Source: Onstottus_B arcticum
Lineage (GTDB): Bacteria > Acidobacteriota > Blastocatellia > UBA7656
Direction of reading: 5' to 3'
DNA length: 64,000 nt
NCBI GenBank assembly: GCA_038040485.1
Contig: JBBPIE010000022.1
Location: 1 to 64,000, forward strand
Shown here piece after piece: positions 9,055-19,073 of this stretch; within the stretch, counting starts at the first letter, position 1; every line of letters begins with the position of its first letter. The translations under genes and the position numbers were made by a program. The notes under the pieces are model-generated. The model was not told the origin of the DNA. It was given only the letters and a program-made list of their open reading frames with translations, and searched no databases.

Positions 9055-11049
9055 ATGAAATCCCAGACTGCTCGTCCCAAGCCTGCGCGAAAGAAACCCG
9101 GCAAGGAGCGCTCGGGCTTGCGAAAGCAAGCGACCGGTCATCTGGCGGAACAGCGCAATCTCCAGATCGCCGTCCTGGCGCTGGTCGGGCTCGTTTTGAT
9201 TTGTTATGCGAACAGTCTGGGAAATGCGTTTGTCTTCGACGATCTCCAAGTGGTGCTAATCGATGGCAGGCCCACAAGCTTTGCGCACCTTCTGCAAATG
9301 CTCACCTCTTCTTATCGGCCGATCAGAAACCTGTCCTATGCGTTGGACTTTGGGGTCTGGGGAGCAAGTCCTTTCGGGGTTCATTTGACCAACATCATCA
9401 TCCACGCTGGAAACACGCTCCTGGTTTTCTGGCTTGTTCGCCGGATTTCGGGCAACCGGCTGCTTGTGTCATTTCTGGCGGCGGCGATATTTGCAGTCCA
9501 TCCAATCCAAACCGATGCCGTCACGTATATCTCCGGAAGGCGCGACGTCCTTTTTAGTTTGTTTTATATCGCTTCGCTTCACGCTTATCTCAGTTTTAGG
9601 AAGAGCCGGTCGCTGAAGCACGCTGGCTTGTTCGTTGGCCTGTGGGTTCTGAGCCTGATGACAAAGGAGATGGCGGTGAGTTTGCCGGCCGTTATTTTTG
9701 TGTGGAACTTCTGTGAGGCGTGGGGCGAGCAGACCGGCTCGAAACTGAGGCGCAGCATCGAAGCAGCGCGAAAGGCATTCGCTGCCGACAAGTGGTTGTA
9801 CATTGCGCTGATTGCCGCGGCGGCCGCTTACGCCTGGTATCAGACCTATATGGTGGGCGCGAGTCTTCGCTCGGGCTATGCCGGTCTCCGCTATTGGGGC
9901 GGGGGGTTCTTCGAGACGGTCCTCATGATGTTGCGCGTGCATGCGTGGTATCTGAAACAGTTGGTTTTTCCGACTCCAATCGCGCAATACTACGGAGCAT
10001 TCGACTTCTCAACTTCGTTGCTCGACTGGCGGGTCTTGGCGTCATTGGCGCTGATCGGCTCAATTTTGGCTGCGGCTTTCGCGCTGGTTGGGAAGAACAA
10101 GGCGATGGCCTTCGCGATCTTCTCCTATTTCGCAATGCTGCTTCCGGTGAGCCAGATCATCCCTCACCACGAGTTGCTAGCCGATCATTACTTGTACCTT
10201 CCTATGATGGCCTTCGGCTTGTTGGTTGCGCTTACGGCGGAGAGGTTTTCCGGAAGCAAAACAAACCGCCAATTTGTCTATGTCGCTTCCGGCGCTTTGA
10301 TCTTATCCTTCTCCGTCATGACGGTGCTACGGAATAGCGATTGGAAGGACGAGTTCACCGTCTCGCAAGCGAATTATGAAGCGGTGCCGAACTCGCCGCG
10401 AGCCGCGTACAATCTCGCCAACCAGTATCTCGAGCGGGACGCGAAGAAGGCGGAGGCGCTATTGAGGGAAGCGCTGGCCAACGACCCAGGGTATCTCCTC
10501 ACGTACGTGACGCTCGGGCAAATCCTGGTCAGCCAGAACAGGACTCGCGAAGCCGAGGACCTGATCCAACAAGGTTTTGTGTGGGCGGACAATCAAGGTG
10601 GGTATTCTTTTGTACAGCAGCCGCTTTGGTTTCGGTCGAAACTGTCGATGCTTCTGGGCGGAGCGAAGTGGCAGCAAGGCGATCGCGCACGGGGAGAACA
10701 ACTCTTGAGGGAAGCGATAGCCCTCTACGCCTCGAACCTGGAAGCATATGACGTGCTCGCGAATTGCTATGCAAGCGTGGACCGATCAAAGGAAGAGGGT
10801 GTATTGAAGGAAGGTGTTTCGGTCGCGCCGGCCGCGTATGATATGCAAGCGCGATTGGTGTCGCTGCTGATAGAAGACAAGAAGTTCGCGGAGGCTTTAC
10901 CATACCTGGCGCAGATGAGTCAGTTGAAGCCCTCCGCTGGCGATTGCAAGAAGGTGCAAAGGTACATTTCCGCCGCAAAAAGCGCGACTTCCGAGGCTCG
11001 CGAGTACACGGAGGCATTGCGCGCAGCATTGCGGCCGTGCGAACAGTAG
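9055..11049 (+). CDS. Multi-spanning GT-C-like membrane protein with TPR tail (TMTC-like)
   Basis: This protein of 664 residues has a basic N-terminus, about ten membrane helices (from residue 38 to about 435) and C-terminal TPR repeats (about 450-650, for example NLANQYLERDAKKAEALLREAL). After the first helix comes NAFVFDDLQVV. An Asp-Asp pair in this loop is the hallmark of GT-C enzymes of the TMTC/PMT kind that use polyprenyl-phosphate sugars. Such proteins glycosylate substrates on the outer side of the membrane. It is followed closely by the wzm-like gene and probably belongs to the same transcript. The acceptor is unknown. Confidence 0.85.
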   Translation: MKSQTARPKPARKKPGKERSGLRKQATGHLAEQRNLQIAVLALVGLVLICYANSLGNAFVFDDLQVVLIDGRPTSFAHLLQMLTSSYRPIRNLSYALDFGVWGASPFGVHLTNIIIHAGNTLLVFWLVRRISGNRLLVSFLAAAIFAVHPIQTDAVTYISGRRDVLFSLFYIASLHAYLSFRKSRSLKHAGLFVGLWVLSLMTKEMAVSLPAVIFVWNFCEAWGEQTGSKLRRSIEAARKAFAADKWLYIALIAAAAAYAWYQTYMVGASLRSGYAGLRYWGGGFFETVLMMLRVHAWYLKQLVFPTPIAQYYGAFDFSTSLLDWRVLASLALIGSILAAAFALVGKNKAMAFAIFSYFAMLLPVSQIIPHHELLADHYLYLPMMAFGLLVALTAERFSGSKTNRQFVYVASGALILSFSVMTVLRNSDWKDEFTVSQANYEAVPNSPRAAYNLANQYLERDAKKAEALLREALANDPGYLLTYVTLGQILVSQNRTREAEDLIQQGFVWADNQGGYSFVQQPLWFRSKLSMLLGGAKWQQGDRARGEQLLREAIALYASNLEAYDVLANCYASVDRSKEEGVLKEGVSVAPAAYDMQARLVSLLIEDKKFAEALPYLAQMSQLKPSAGDCKKVQRYISAAKSATSEAREYTEALRAALRPCEQ

Positions 11050-11059
11050 GATTTTGCGA

Positions 11060-11920
11060 ATGGTCTCAGTCAGGTCAAGCCACAGATCAGAGGAGTTACC
11101 GGACAAACCCGTCGTGGTCATCGAGCGGGCCAAGTTCTGGGTCGGTTTGAATCTGCGCGAGCTCTGGTCGTATCGCGAGCTACTCTATTTCCTCATTTGG
11201 CGCGACGTAAAGGTGCGCTACAAGCAAACGTTGCTTGGCGCGAGCTGGGCAGTCATTCAGCCGTTGGTCACGATGATCGTCTTCACTTACTTTTTCGGCA
11301 AGCTCGCTCGGGTGCCCACCGATGGCGTGCCTTATCCGGTATTTTTTTACACAGGGTTACTGGTGTGGACGTACTTTTCAAACGCGCTGATAAACGGGGC
11401 GAACAGCCTGGTGGGCAATGCAAATCTGATTACGAAAGTTTACTTTCCGCGGCTGATCATTCCGAGCGCTGCGGTGCTTTCGGGTCTGCTTGATTTCGCA
11501 ATTGCATCACTGTTGCTGGCGGGATTGCTGATCTACTATGGCTTTCCAGTAACGGTTCAATACTTGATGTTCCTGCCGCTGGTTGCGCTCGCGACGGCTC
11601 TCGCGCTTGGCTTCGGGATCTGGCTCTCCGCGTTGAATGTTCGCTACCGGGATGTGCGCTATGCACTGTCCTTTCTTGTTCAGATATGGATGTTTGTTTC
11701 GCCGATCATCTATCCGTCGAGCGTCGTGCCCGAAGAATGGCGCTGGTTGATGGTGTTGAACCCGATGACCGGAATAGTCGAAGGCTTTCGCGCCTCGCTG
11801 TTCAGCAAGCCCATCCAATGGCCTGCGCTGGGCTATTCGGCCATGTTTACCGTCGTCCTTCTTCTCTATTCGGCTTACGCATTCCGGCGAATGGAGAAGC
11901 ACTTTGCCGAGCTGATCTAG
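11060..11920 (+). CDS. wzm: ABC-2 polysaccharide export permease (Wzm-like)
   Basis: The protein has about 286 residues and six hydrophobic segments. The cytoplasmic start motif LWSYRELLYFLIWRDVKVRYKQT and the stretch WMFVSPIIYPSSVVPEEWRWLMVLNPMTG are highly typical of O-antigen and capsule export permeases (TagG/Wzm group). The ATG at 11060 follows the preceding stop by ten bases; a TTG two codons upstream is less likely. It forms the membrane channel for a lipid-linked glycan, powered by the ATPase encoded next, seven bases downstream. Confidence 0.93.
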   Translation: MVSVRSSHRSEELPDKPVVVIERAKFWVGLNLRELWSYRELLYFLIWRDVKVRYKQTLLGASWAVIQPLVTMIVFTYFFGKLARVPTDGVPYPVFFYTGLLVWTYFSNALINGANSLVGNANLITKVYFPRLIIPSAAVLSGLLDFAIASLLLAGLLIYYGFPVTVQYLMFLPLVALATALALGFGIWLSALNVRYRDVRYALSFLVQIWMFVSPIIYPSSVVPEEWRWLMVLNPMTGIVEGFRASLFSKPIQWPALGYSAMFTVVLLLYSAYAFRRMEKHFAELI

Positions 11921-11927
11921 AGCGTCG

Positions 11928-12722
11928 ATGAGACCGATAATCAAAGTCGAGAACCTGAGCAAGCAGTTTCGAATCCAGCCGGCCAATCGGCCCGCTGTTC
12001 GATACGACACGCTGCGCGAATCGCTTGTCGAGGCTGTCAGGTCGCCGCTCAGGCGCGCACGAACCAAGGGCAAGCCGGGCGATGACCGGATTTGGGCGCT
12101 GAAGGACGTAAGCTTCGAGGTGATGCCAGGTGAAGTGATGGGAGTCATCGGCGCTAACGGGGCGGGCAAATCGACGCTGCTGAGTGTGCTGTCGCGAATC
12201 ATCGAACCGACCGCCGGGCGGGCCGAGCTTTTCGGGCGAGTCGCATGCTTGCTCGAGGTGGGCACTGGCTTTCACCCGGACTTGAGCGGCCGGGAGAACA
12301 TCTATTTAAACGGCGCCGTTCTCGGAATGAAACGCCGCGAGATCGAAGAGCACTTCGACGAGATAGTGGCCTTCGCCGAGGTTGAGAAGTTCATTGACAC
12401 CGCAGTGAAGCGGTACTCGAGCGGAATGTATGTGAGGCTCGCTTTCGCAGTCGCCGCTCACCTGAATCCCGAAATCCTTCTCGTCGACGAAGTGCTTGCC
12501 GTTGGCGATGCGAGTTTTCAGCGGAAGTGCCTCGGCAAGATGGACGAGGTCACCCAAAACGGCCGAACAATCTTGCTGGTCACCCACAACCTCAGCGTTA
12601 TCCCGAAGCTTTGCGAGCGAGCGATCTTTCTGAGGCAAGGTCAAGTGGGATTTTGCGGACCGGCGCAAGAAGCGCTCGACTGTTACATAACAGCGGGCGA
12701 CGGGTCGCCGGCTGACGGGTGA
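11928..12722 (+). CDS. wzt: ABC polysaccharide export ATPase (Wzt-like, short form)
   Basis: This 264-residue ATPase has Walker A GANGAGKST, the variant signature YSSGMYVRLAFAV that marks the Wzt/TagH subfamily, Walker B ILLVDEVLAVGD and a switch histidine in LLVTHNLS. It ends soon after the nucleotide-binding fold, so it lacks the C-terminal carbohydrate-binding domain found in some Wzt proteins that read chain termini. With the preceding permease it makes an ABC-dependent glycan exporter. No Wzx/Wzy pair is recognised nearby, so the ABC route is the likely export path of the locus. Confidence 0.93.
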   Translation: MRPIIKVENLSKQFRIQPANRPAVRYDTLRESLVEAVRSPLRRARTKGKPGDDRIWALKDVSFEVMPGEVMGVIGANGAGKSTLLSVLSRIIEPTAGRAELFGRVACLLEVGTGFHPDLSGRENIYLNGAVLGMKRREIEEHFDEIVAFAEVEKFIDTAVKRYSSGMYVRLAFAVAAHLNPEILLVDEVLAVGDASFQRKCLGKMDEVTQNGRTILLVTHNLSVIPKLCERAIFLRQGQVGFCGPAQEALDCYITAGDGSPADG

Positions 12723-12827
12723 TTCAGGCACCAGCACTCGCGCCGAACGCAATTCGCAACGAACCAGCGCGCGAGGTCGGCCGTTAAGAATTTAAGTTGA
12801 CCCGAGACAACGAGCCTAATCCAGGAT

Positions 12828-13979
12828 GTGAAAAAACGGATGACTCGCCACAGAATCGTCACGGTCGTTGGGACGCGGCCCGAAGTCATCAAAATGGCGC
12901 CGGTGATTCGAGAGATCGAAAGCCGCCGCGAGTTGTTCAAGCACACGCTGGTAGCGACGGCCCAGCATCGCGAGATGCTCGACCAGGCGCTCGAGACGTT
13001 TGCACTCAAGCCGGACATCGATCTTGGATTGATGCAACACGATCAGGGGCTGGCCGAGTTCGCTTCGAGTTCTCTGACTGCGGTGTCAAAGATACTCCGC
13101 GAGCTCGAGCCCGATGTCCTGTTGATTCAAGGCGACACGACAACGGTAATGACCGCGGCTCTCGCGGCCTTCTATCTCGGTGTTCGAGTCGGTCACGTCG
13201 AGGCGGGCCTGAGGTCATTTGACCGCCGCAATCCGTTTCCGGAAGAGATCAACCGCCGCGTCGCGAGCTGTCTGGCTGATATTCACTTTGCGCCTACCGA
13301 GCGCGCTCGTCTCAACTTGATCCGCGAGGGGGCGCCGCAGGAACGCATTTTTGTCACCGGCAACACGATCGTCGATGCTCTCAAGTCGATTTCAATCGGG
13401 GATAGCTTCGATGACGCCAGCCTTGCCCGCCTATTTTCAAAGCCTAGCCGTGTTCTGCTGGTGACCGCGCATCGCCGTGAGAACCACGGTCAGCCTCTGC
13501 GTTCGATTTGCCAGGCTCTCAAGACGCTGGTCCGTGCGTTTGAAGATCTGGAGATTGTCTATCCGGTTCACCTCAATCCCACCGTCGGTGCGATCGTGCA
13601 GGAAGAGCTTGGAAAAACGGAGAGGGTTCATCTCACAAACCCGCTCTCGTACGCGGATACGTTGCGCGTGATGAAGCGCTGTTTTTTGGTGATGACTGAT
13701 TCGGGAGGCATTCAGGAGGAGGCGCCATCCTTTCACAAGCCGGTGCTGGTGCTTCGAGAGGCGACCGAACGTCCCGAGCTGATCGAGGCGAATGCGGGAA
13801 GGCTGGTTGGAACCGATCTTCGCCGGATAACTGAAACGGCAACGCGGCTGCTGACCGACCGCAGTGAGTACGACCGTATGTGCGAAGCGGAGAATCCGTT
13901 CGGCGACGGGCACGCGGCCGAGAGGATAGTCGGGTTGCTCGCGGAGCAGCTTGGTGCAAATCACCAGAGCGAGCTGTAA
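12828..13979 (+). CDS. wecB: UDP-N-acetylglucosamine 2-epimerase (non-hydrolysing)
   Basis: The protein of 383 residues carries the family landmarks VVGTRPEVIKMAPVI, TAQHREMLDQ, QGDTTTVMTAALAAFY, GHVEAGLRS, FPEEINRR, VTAHRRENHG and SGGIQEEAP. It interconverts UDP-GlcNAc and UDP-ManNAc, supplying a ManNAc-type precursor. A GTG at 12828 opens the frame; an ATG four codons later (12840) is an equally possible start, and neither has a clear ribosome-binding site. Two fragments of wecB-like sequence occur elsewhere in the window (28917-29212 and 49319-49360). The same enzyme type can act on diacetamido uronic-acid nucleotides, which would fit the gene set at 40902-43681. Confidence 0.95.
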   Translation: MKKRMTRHRIVTVVGTRPEVIKMAPVIREIESRRELFKHTLVATAQHREMLDQALETFALKPDIDLGLMQHDQGLAEFASSSLTAVSKILRELEPDVLLIQGDTTTVMTAALAAFYLGVRVGHVEAGLRSFDRRNPFPEEINRRVASCLADIHFAPTERARLNLIREGAPQERIFVTGNTIVDALKSISIGDSFDDASLARLFSKPSRVLLVTAHRRENHGQPLRSICQALKTLVRAFEDLEIVYPVHLNPTVGAIVQEELGKTERVHLTNPLSYADTLRVMKRCFLVMTDSGGIQEEAPSFHKPVLVLREATERPELIEANAGRLVGTDLRRITETATRLLTDRSEYDRMCEAENPFGDGHAAERIVGLLAEQLGANHQSEL

Positions 13980-14424
13980 TGGTCTGTCTGGGGAACATCA
14001 ACAATTGCTGTGGTGTTATCTGACTGTCAGCAAGGGATTTCGAGGCGTTCTCTAACGGCTAACACTCGAACAATTGCATTGACATAGAAATGCCCTTATG
14101 TTTGAATTCGAGCGTCAGAAGCTCTGAGCCCTCAAGAAAACATCTCAAGCGTTAGCCAAGGCAGCGCCGATTAAGCTTAACCCTCAGGCGGTTTCGGGAG
14201 TGAGTCAGGCCCCCGATGCTGTTCTGGCAAGTCCCTTCGCTAGTCTTGAGATCAAAGAGATGACTGTCTGTGACTAGAGGCGATGCTGGCCCGTTGGCTT
14301 CTTTCATAAATATCAATCATTGAGCCACGCCTGGCAGGCGGGAACGCGTCGAGTCCTGCAGCAGTTTCCAAGCTTTCGAGTTTTGCCTAAGCAGGCGCTC
14401 GTGAGCCAGCTTGTGGAGGCAACT
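13980..14424. other. Intergenic region before the metalloprotease gene
   Basis: No gene or RNA is recognised in these 445 bases. They hold one promoter-like pair (14079-14107) and the GGAGG ribosome-binding site just before 14425. The sequence is less GC-rich than its surroundings. Confidence 0.5.
14079..14107 (+). promoter_or_regulatory. Possible sigma70-type promoter for the metalloprotease gene
   Basis: A perfect TTGACA (14079-14084) is followed after 17 bases by TTGAAT (14102-14107, four of six consensus bases). If used, it would give a leader of about 310 bases before the start at 14425. The evidence is sequence match only. Confidence 0.35.
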
Positions 14425-17400
14425 ATGGAGCGCGTTCTGTATCGAGTGTCGATCAAGTCCATTATCGTTCTAATATGTTTGCTATGCGTGTCGCAGTCCG
14501 CACTGGCGACCACAGTAGTTCGACCGCCCGACGACGATATGCTCATTGGAGCACGGGCTATTGTCAGAGGTAAAGTTCTGTCGGTGGGAAGCGCCTTCGA
14601 CGAACACCATAACATTTACACCTACATAACCATCAAGGTTAGGGAGGTCCTCAAAGGACAGATCTCCGAGCGGCGCATTGTGATCAAAGAGGCGGGCGGG
14701 CAGGTTGGAGAACAGGGCTCCATCGTCTTTGGGACTCCCCGATTCACGCGCGGCGAAAAGGTGTTGTTGTATCTCGACACCTGGAAAGACGGCAGCCTCA
14801 GAGTCCACCAGATGTTTCTCGGTAAGTTCTCCATAGTCCAGGACGAGCGTACAGGCGAGGAAGTTGCGGTGCGCGGTGAGCCCGATGATCGAGTAGATGT
14901 TTTGCATACCACCTCAAGCGGTCCCATCACAGATCGCATGGAGCTTTCAGCGTATCTAGACATGGTGCACAACGGGCTGGCCGCAAACTCGGAACGGTCA
15001 CGCCAGTTTGAAGAAACCTACTACGGGGATGCTCCGCTTCTCGCGCAGCCGCCTGAGTACAGGGGGCTCAGCGACAGAGGCGGCATACAGCCCAACTTCA
15101 TAACGATAAACTCTCAGAACCCGCGCTGGTTTGAACCCGACACAGGCCAGCCGGTGATGTTCAAGGTTAACCCCGACGGCGGGCCCGGTTCGAACATTGT
15201 GGGCGATGTGACCGCGGCTATGAACGCCTGGTCAAGCGTGCCGGGATGCCCGTTGCGCGTTGTAATCGAAGAGACTGGAGGATTTTGTGCGCCGACGTTT
15301 GGGTTGAATACGATCATTTTTAACGCGTGCGATGGCCGGTGGGCGCCTGCTCCGGGCTGCGCGGGAATATTGGCTCTGGGCGGGTTGGGCTGGACTGGTA
15401 CAACAAAGGTCATAAACGGCACGACGTTTCATCAGGCTACCGCGGGATTCGTCAGCGTCAATCCAAACGCCCTGTGCAATTTTGGCGACCCGTGCAACGT
15501 GAGAGAAATGCTCACCCACGAGCTGGGCCACGCGATGGGTCTCGGCCATTCGCAGGACGCATCGGCAACGATGTTTGGCATTGCTCATTTTGATGGCCGT
15601 TGCGCTTCGCTCAGGCCCGACGATGTCAATGGCATCAACTTTCTTTATCCGACCGTCGGCGGCGGACCTGGTCCATTGACGGTAGCCACGACATCGCTGC
15701 CAAACGGCACGCCAAGCACGCCGTACAATCAGCCGCTTATCGCGTCGGGAGGCACGCAGCCCTACAGTTGGAGCCTTGTTCAAGGTCAGGGAACATTGCC
15801 GCCCGGATTGACCTTGAGCGCAATCGGTTTCATCACGGGTACTCCCACGACAAACGGAAGCTTCAGCTTCACAGTGCGAGTGACCGATAACGTCGGGGCC
15901 ACCGCGCAAAAAGCATTGGGGATCACGGTCGCGGCCGGAGTCGTTCCGCTTAATGCCCAGTTTGTGGGGCAAACAGTTCCGACGGTTGTTCAGCCGCAAC
16001 AGGTAATCAATGTGAACATGAAATTCCTCAACACGGGGAGTCAAACGTGGAGCGGCGGCTCGTTTTTCTTTGCTTCCCAGAACCCGCCGTTGAACGCAAA
16101 CTGGGGCGGTAACGGTGTATCTCTTGGCGCGTTTGTGACGGCTCCGGGCCAGACTCTTGACGTGAATTTCACGGCCTCAGCGCCGGCAGTTCCGGGTACG
16201 TACAACTTCCAATGGCAGATGTACGAAAACGGAGGCATCGGGTTCTTTGGGGAGATGTCTGCAAACGTTTCCGTTCAGGTGGGCGGCAGTCCAATTACGA
16301 TTACAACAGGATCGCCCCTGCCCGGTGGAATGGTGGGCACATCGTATTCGCAGTCGCTGGCGGCATCTGGTGGGACAGCGCCGTACACGTGGAGCGTAGT
16401 CGGCGGATCGTTGCCCGCTGGAGTCACGTTGAGTTCGGGAGGATTGCTAAGCGGCAACCCGCAGACTGCGGGGACATTCAATTTCACCGTGCAAGCGAGT
16501 GACTCGGCTTCGGGTTCTGCTCAGAAGGCGCTAGCGGTAACAATCGCGCCGGCGCCGATACCGGTGACGATCACGACCGGGTCGCCGCTGCCCGGTGCAA
16601 TGGTGGGCACATCGTATTCGCAGTCGCTGGCGGCATCTGGTGGGACAGCGCCGNNNNNNNNNNNNNNNNNNNNNNNNNNNNNNNNNNNNNNNNNNNNNNN
16701 NNNNNNNNNNNNNNNNNNNNNNNNNNNNNNNNNNNNNNNNNNNNNNNNNNNNNACATCGTATTCGCAGTCGCTGACGGCATCTGGTGGGACAGCGCCGTA
16801 CACGTGGAGCGTAGTCGGCGGATCGTTGCCCGCTGGAGTCACGTTGAGTTCGGGAGGATTGCTAAGCGGCAACCCGCAGACTGCGGGGACATTCAATTTT
16901 ACTGTGCAAGCTAACGATTCCGCTTCGGGGTCGGGACAAAAGGCGTTTTCGATAACGATCGCGCCCGCGCCGACCTCAGTGACGATCACGACCGGGTCAG
17001 CGCTTCCTGGTGGAACAGTGGGGACATCGTATTCGCAGTCGCTGACGGCATCTGGTGGGACAGCGCCGTACACGTGGAGCGTAGTCGGCGGATCGTTGCC
17101 CGCTGGAGTCACGTTGAGTTCGGGAGGATTGCTAAGCGGCAACCCGCAGGCTGCAGGAACATTCAATTTCACAGTGAAGGCGAATGACTCGGCGGCCGGA
17201 TCGGCTCAGAAGGCGTTCTCGATAACGATCGCGCCCGCGCCGACCTCAGTGACGATCACGACCGGGTCAGCGCTTCCTGGTGGAACAGTGGGGACATCGT
17301 ATTCGCAGTCGCTGACGGCATCTGGTGGGACAGCGCCGTACACGTGGAGCGTAGTCGGCGGATCGTTGCCCGCTGGAGTCACGTTGAGTTCGGGAGGATT

Positions 17401-18826
17401 GCTAAGCGGCAACCCGCAGGCTGCAGGAACATTCAATTTCACAGTGAAGGCGAATGACTCGGCGGCCGGATCGGCTCAGAAGGCGTTCTCGATAACGATC
17501 GCGCCCGCGCCGGCCTCTGTGACGATCACGACGGGATCGTCGCTGCCTGGCGCGTTGGCGGGCGCGGCGTACTTCCAGGGACTAACAGCTTCTGGCGGCA
17601 CACCGCCATACGCTTGGAGCCTGGTAGTCGGCCTCGGGTCCTTGCCCACCGGACTCTCGCTTAGTGCTGGAGGAGTGATAAGCGGCAATCCACAGGCGGC
17701 AGGAACTTTCAACTTTACGGTGAGAGCAAGTGACTCCGCGTCGGGTTCCGCACAGAAAGCCTTCTCTATCACCGTGGTTGGACTTAAGAGACGTCCGTCG
17801 ATTCAGAGCCTGTCCTCCCTTGCTGCAATTCGCAGTTCGTCGTTCGACTATCAGTTCGGATTGTCAGGGGGAACGCCGGCATTTTCCTGGGCAATCGTTT
17901 CTGGAAGTCTGCCGCCCGGAATGACAATGAATTCCACCAGCGGCATGGTCTCCGGAGTTCCCTCAGCAAGCGGATCGTGGAGCATTATCGTCAGGGTAAC
18001 CGACGCCGACGGGGACTGGGATCAAGCGACCTTTGGGATAGACGTCGTGACATCAACCGTCATCATCGGAAATACGAAGACACCGGAATCCGAAGTTGGC
18101 TTGCCGTTCAACTTCCAGTTCGCTGCCAGCGGCGGAGCAGCGCCGTATGGTTGGGTCGTGTTGGCGGGGTCCTTGCCGCCCGGTTTGGTCCTCAACGCAG
18201 ACACGGGACTGATCTCGGGCAAACCGGCCGAGTCGGGCAACTTCACGTTCACCGTTCGCTCGACTGATGCGCACGGGATCGCAGGAAACAAGTCACTATC
18301 AATCACAATAATGGCCACTCCCCTCCGCCTTGTGAGTGATTTGCTAGAATCAGCTGCGCGGCAGTCGTTCTATGTGGGAGAGCTCACGGCGGCCGGCGGC
18401 GCCGGGCCGTACATATGGTCACTCATTGGCGGAGCGCTACCGCCTGGGCTCGTACTCGACTCCCAAACCGGAGTGATTTCGGGCACGCCGACACAGAATG
18501 GCTGGTTCCCGTTCGCGCTGAGCGTGACTGACCAATCCGAGAGCGTCAGTAGAGACCTGGACATCACCGTTGCCGATCTTGATGACATGCCGCACATAGA
18601 AAGCGCGGAGTACAAGAAAGGCTCCAGGAAACTCGAAATGGCCGGGGTCAGGTTCGACAAGAAAGGACTCATGTTGATCGACGATCTGGCCGCTTCAGGC
18701 AAGGTCAAAATCAAACCGAAAAAGGTTGTCGTGAAGTCACTGGACCTTGCGCCGGGTACCCATGAGATTCGCATCGTAACTTCGGGCAAGTTGGTCTCAA
18801 ACAAAATAACCATAACCGTCGACTGA
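14425..18826 (+). CDS. Secreted matrixin-type Zn metalloprotease with He_PIG-like Ig repeats (interrupted by a gap)
   Basis: The ATG at 14425 has a GGAGG site and a signal peptide (IIVLICLLCVSQSALA). The N-terminal domain of about 150 residues is followed by a metzincin domain with HELGHAMGLGHS and the Met-turn segment ATMFG, the zinc site of matrixin-like proteases. Then come one He_PIG-type Ig repeat, an NBR1-like Ig domain (NMKFLNTGSQTWSGG), at least six tandem 90-residue He_PIG-like repeats (16294-17779), three more diverged ones, and a C-terminal IPT-like module. Ns at 16654-16753 break the gene inside the array. The two sides appear in different frames only because 100 Ns is an arbitrary size; one missing repeat remainder of 225 bases restores the frame. 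Likely cell-surface or secreted protease. Confidence 0.88.
16294..17779 (+). repeat. Tandem 270-bp coding repeats (He_PIG-like, 90 residues each)
   Basis: Units begin at 16294, 16564, one inside the gap, 16979, 17249 and 17519, always 270 bases apart. The units at 16979 and 17249 are almost identical over their full length, while the last unit (17519) is clearly diverged. Each encodes the pattern TTGS-LPGG-VGTSYSQ then a TAPYTWS core, then SGNPQ and TFNFTV. Such homogeneity points to recent duplication or gene conversion. Confidence 0.92.
16654..16753. other. Assembly gap (100 Ns) inside the repeat array
   Basis: Exactly 100 Ns, the conventional placeholder for an unknown distance. The repeat register shows the true missing length should be 225 bases or 225 plus a multiple of 270. 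Confidence 0.95.
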
Positions 18827-18841
18827 CCGAAGATCATCGGT

Positions 18842-18871
18842 GTTCAGGGTTGGCCATCCCCAACCCTGAAC
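18842..18871 (+). terminator. Hairpin after the metalloprotease gene
   Basis: A perfect 12-bp inverted repeat (18842-18853 and 18860-18871) with a 6-base loop lies 15 bases after the stop. There is no T-tract, so intrinsic termination is likely but not certain. Confidence 0.55.
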
Positions 18872-19073
18872 GCCTCACCGTAAGATGTCACCGCACAGGC
18901 ATCTGCTCGTCGCGGATTATCTCGAGCGATACTTAAGCTTGGTCAAGCTAGCACGCAGCGGCTGTGCGCGTGGCTACGGATTCGCTATGGGAAAACCTGC
19001 CATTCAAATATAGAATTAGCGCCTACGTTTCTATGGTCTCTCGCTCGAATATTGAAGGGCATGAGGATTTCAA

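Noticed and set aside
14320..14424. TTG at 14320 as start of the metalloprotease
   Set aside because: The ATG at 14425 has a good ribosome-binding site and begins directly with a signal peptide.
15232..16044. Long minus-strand open frame within the metalloprotease gene
   Set aside because: It is antisense to a strongly supported coding sequence and its translation has no domain pattern.
16294..17779. Regularly spaced repeats as a CRISPR array
   Set aside because: The repeats are 270 bases long, contiguous, and encode a continuous protein; there are no spacers.
14425..18826. Frameshift in the metalloprotease gene across the gap
   Set aside because: The apparent shift comes from the arbitrary count of 100 Ns; a gap of 225 bases predicted from the repeats restores the frame.
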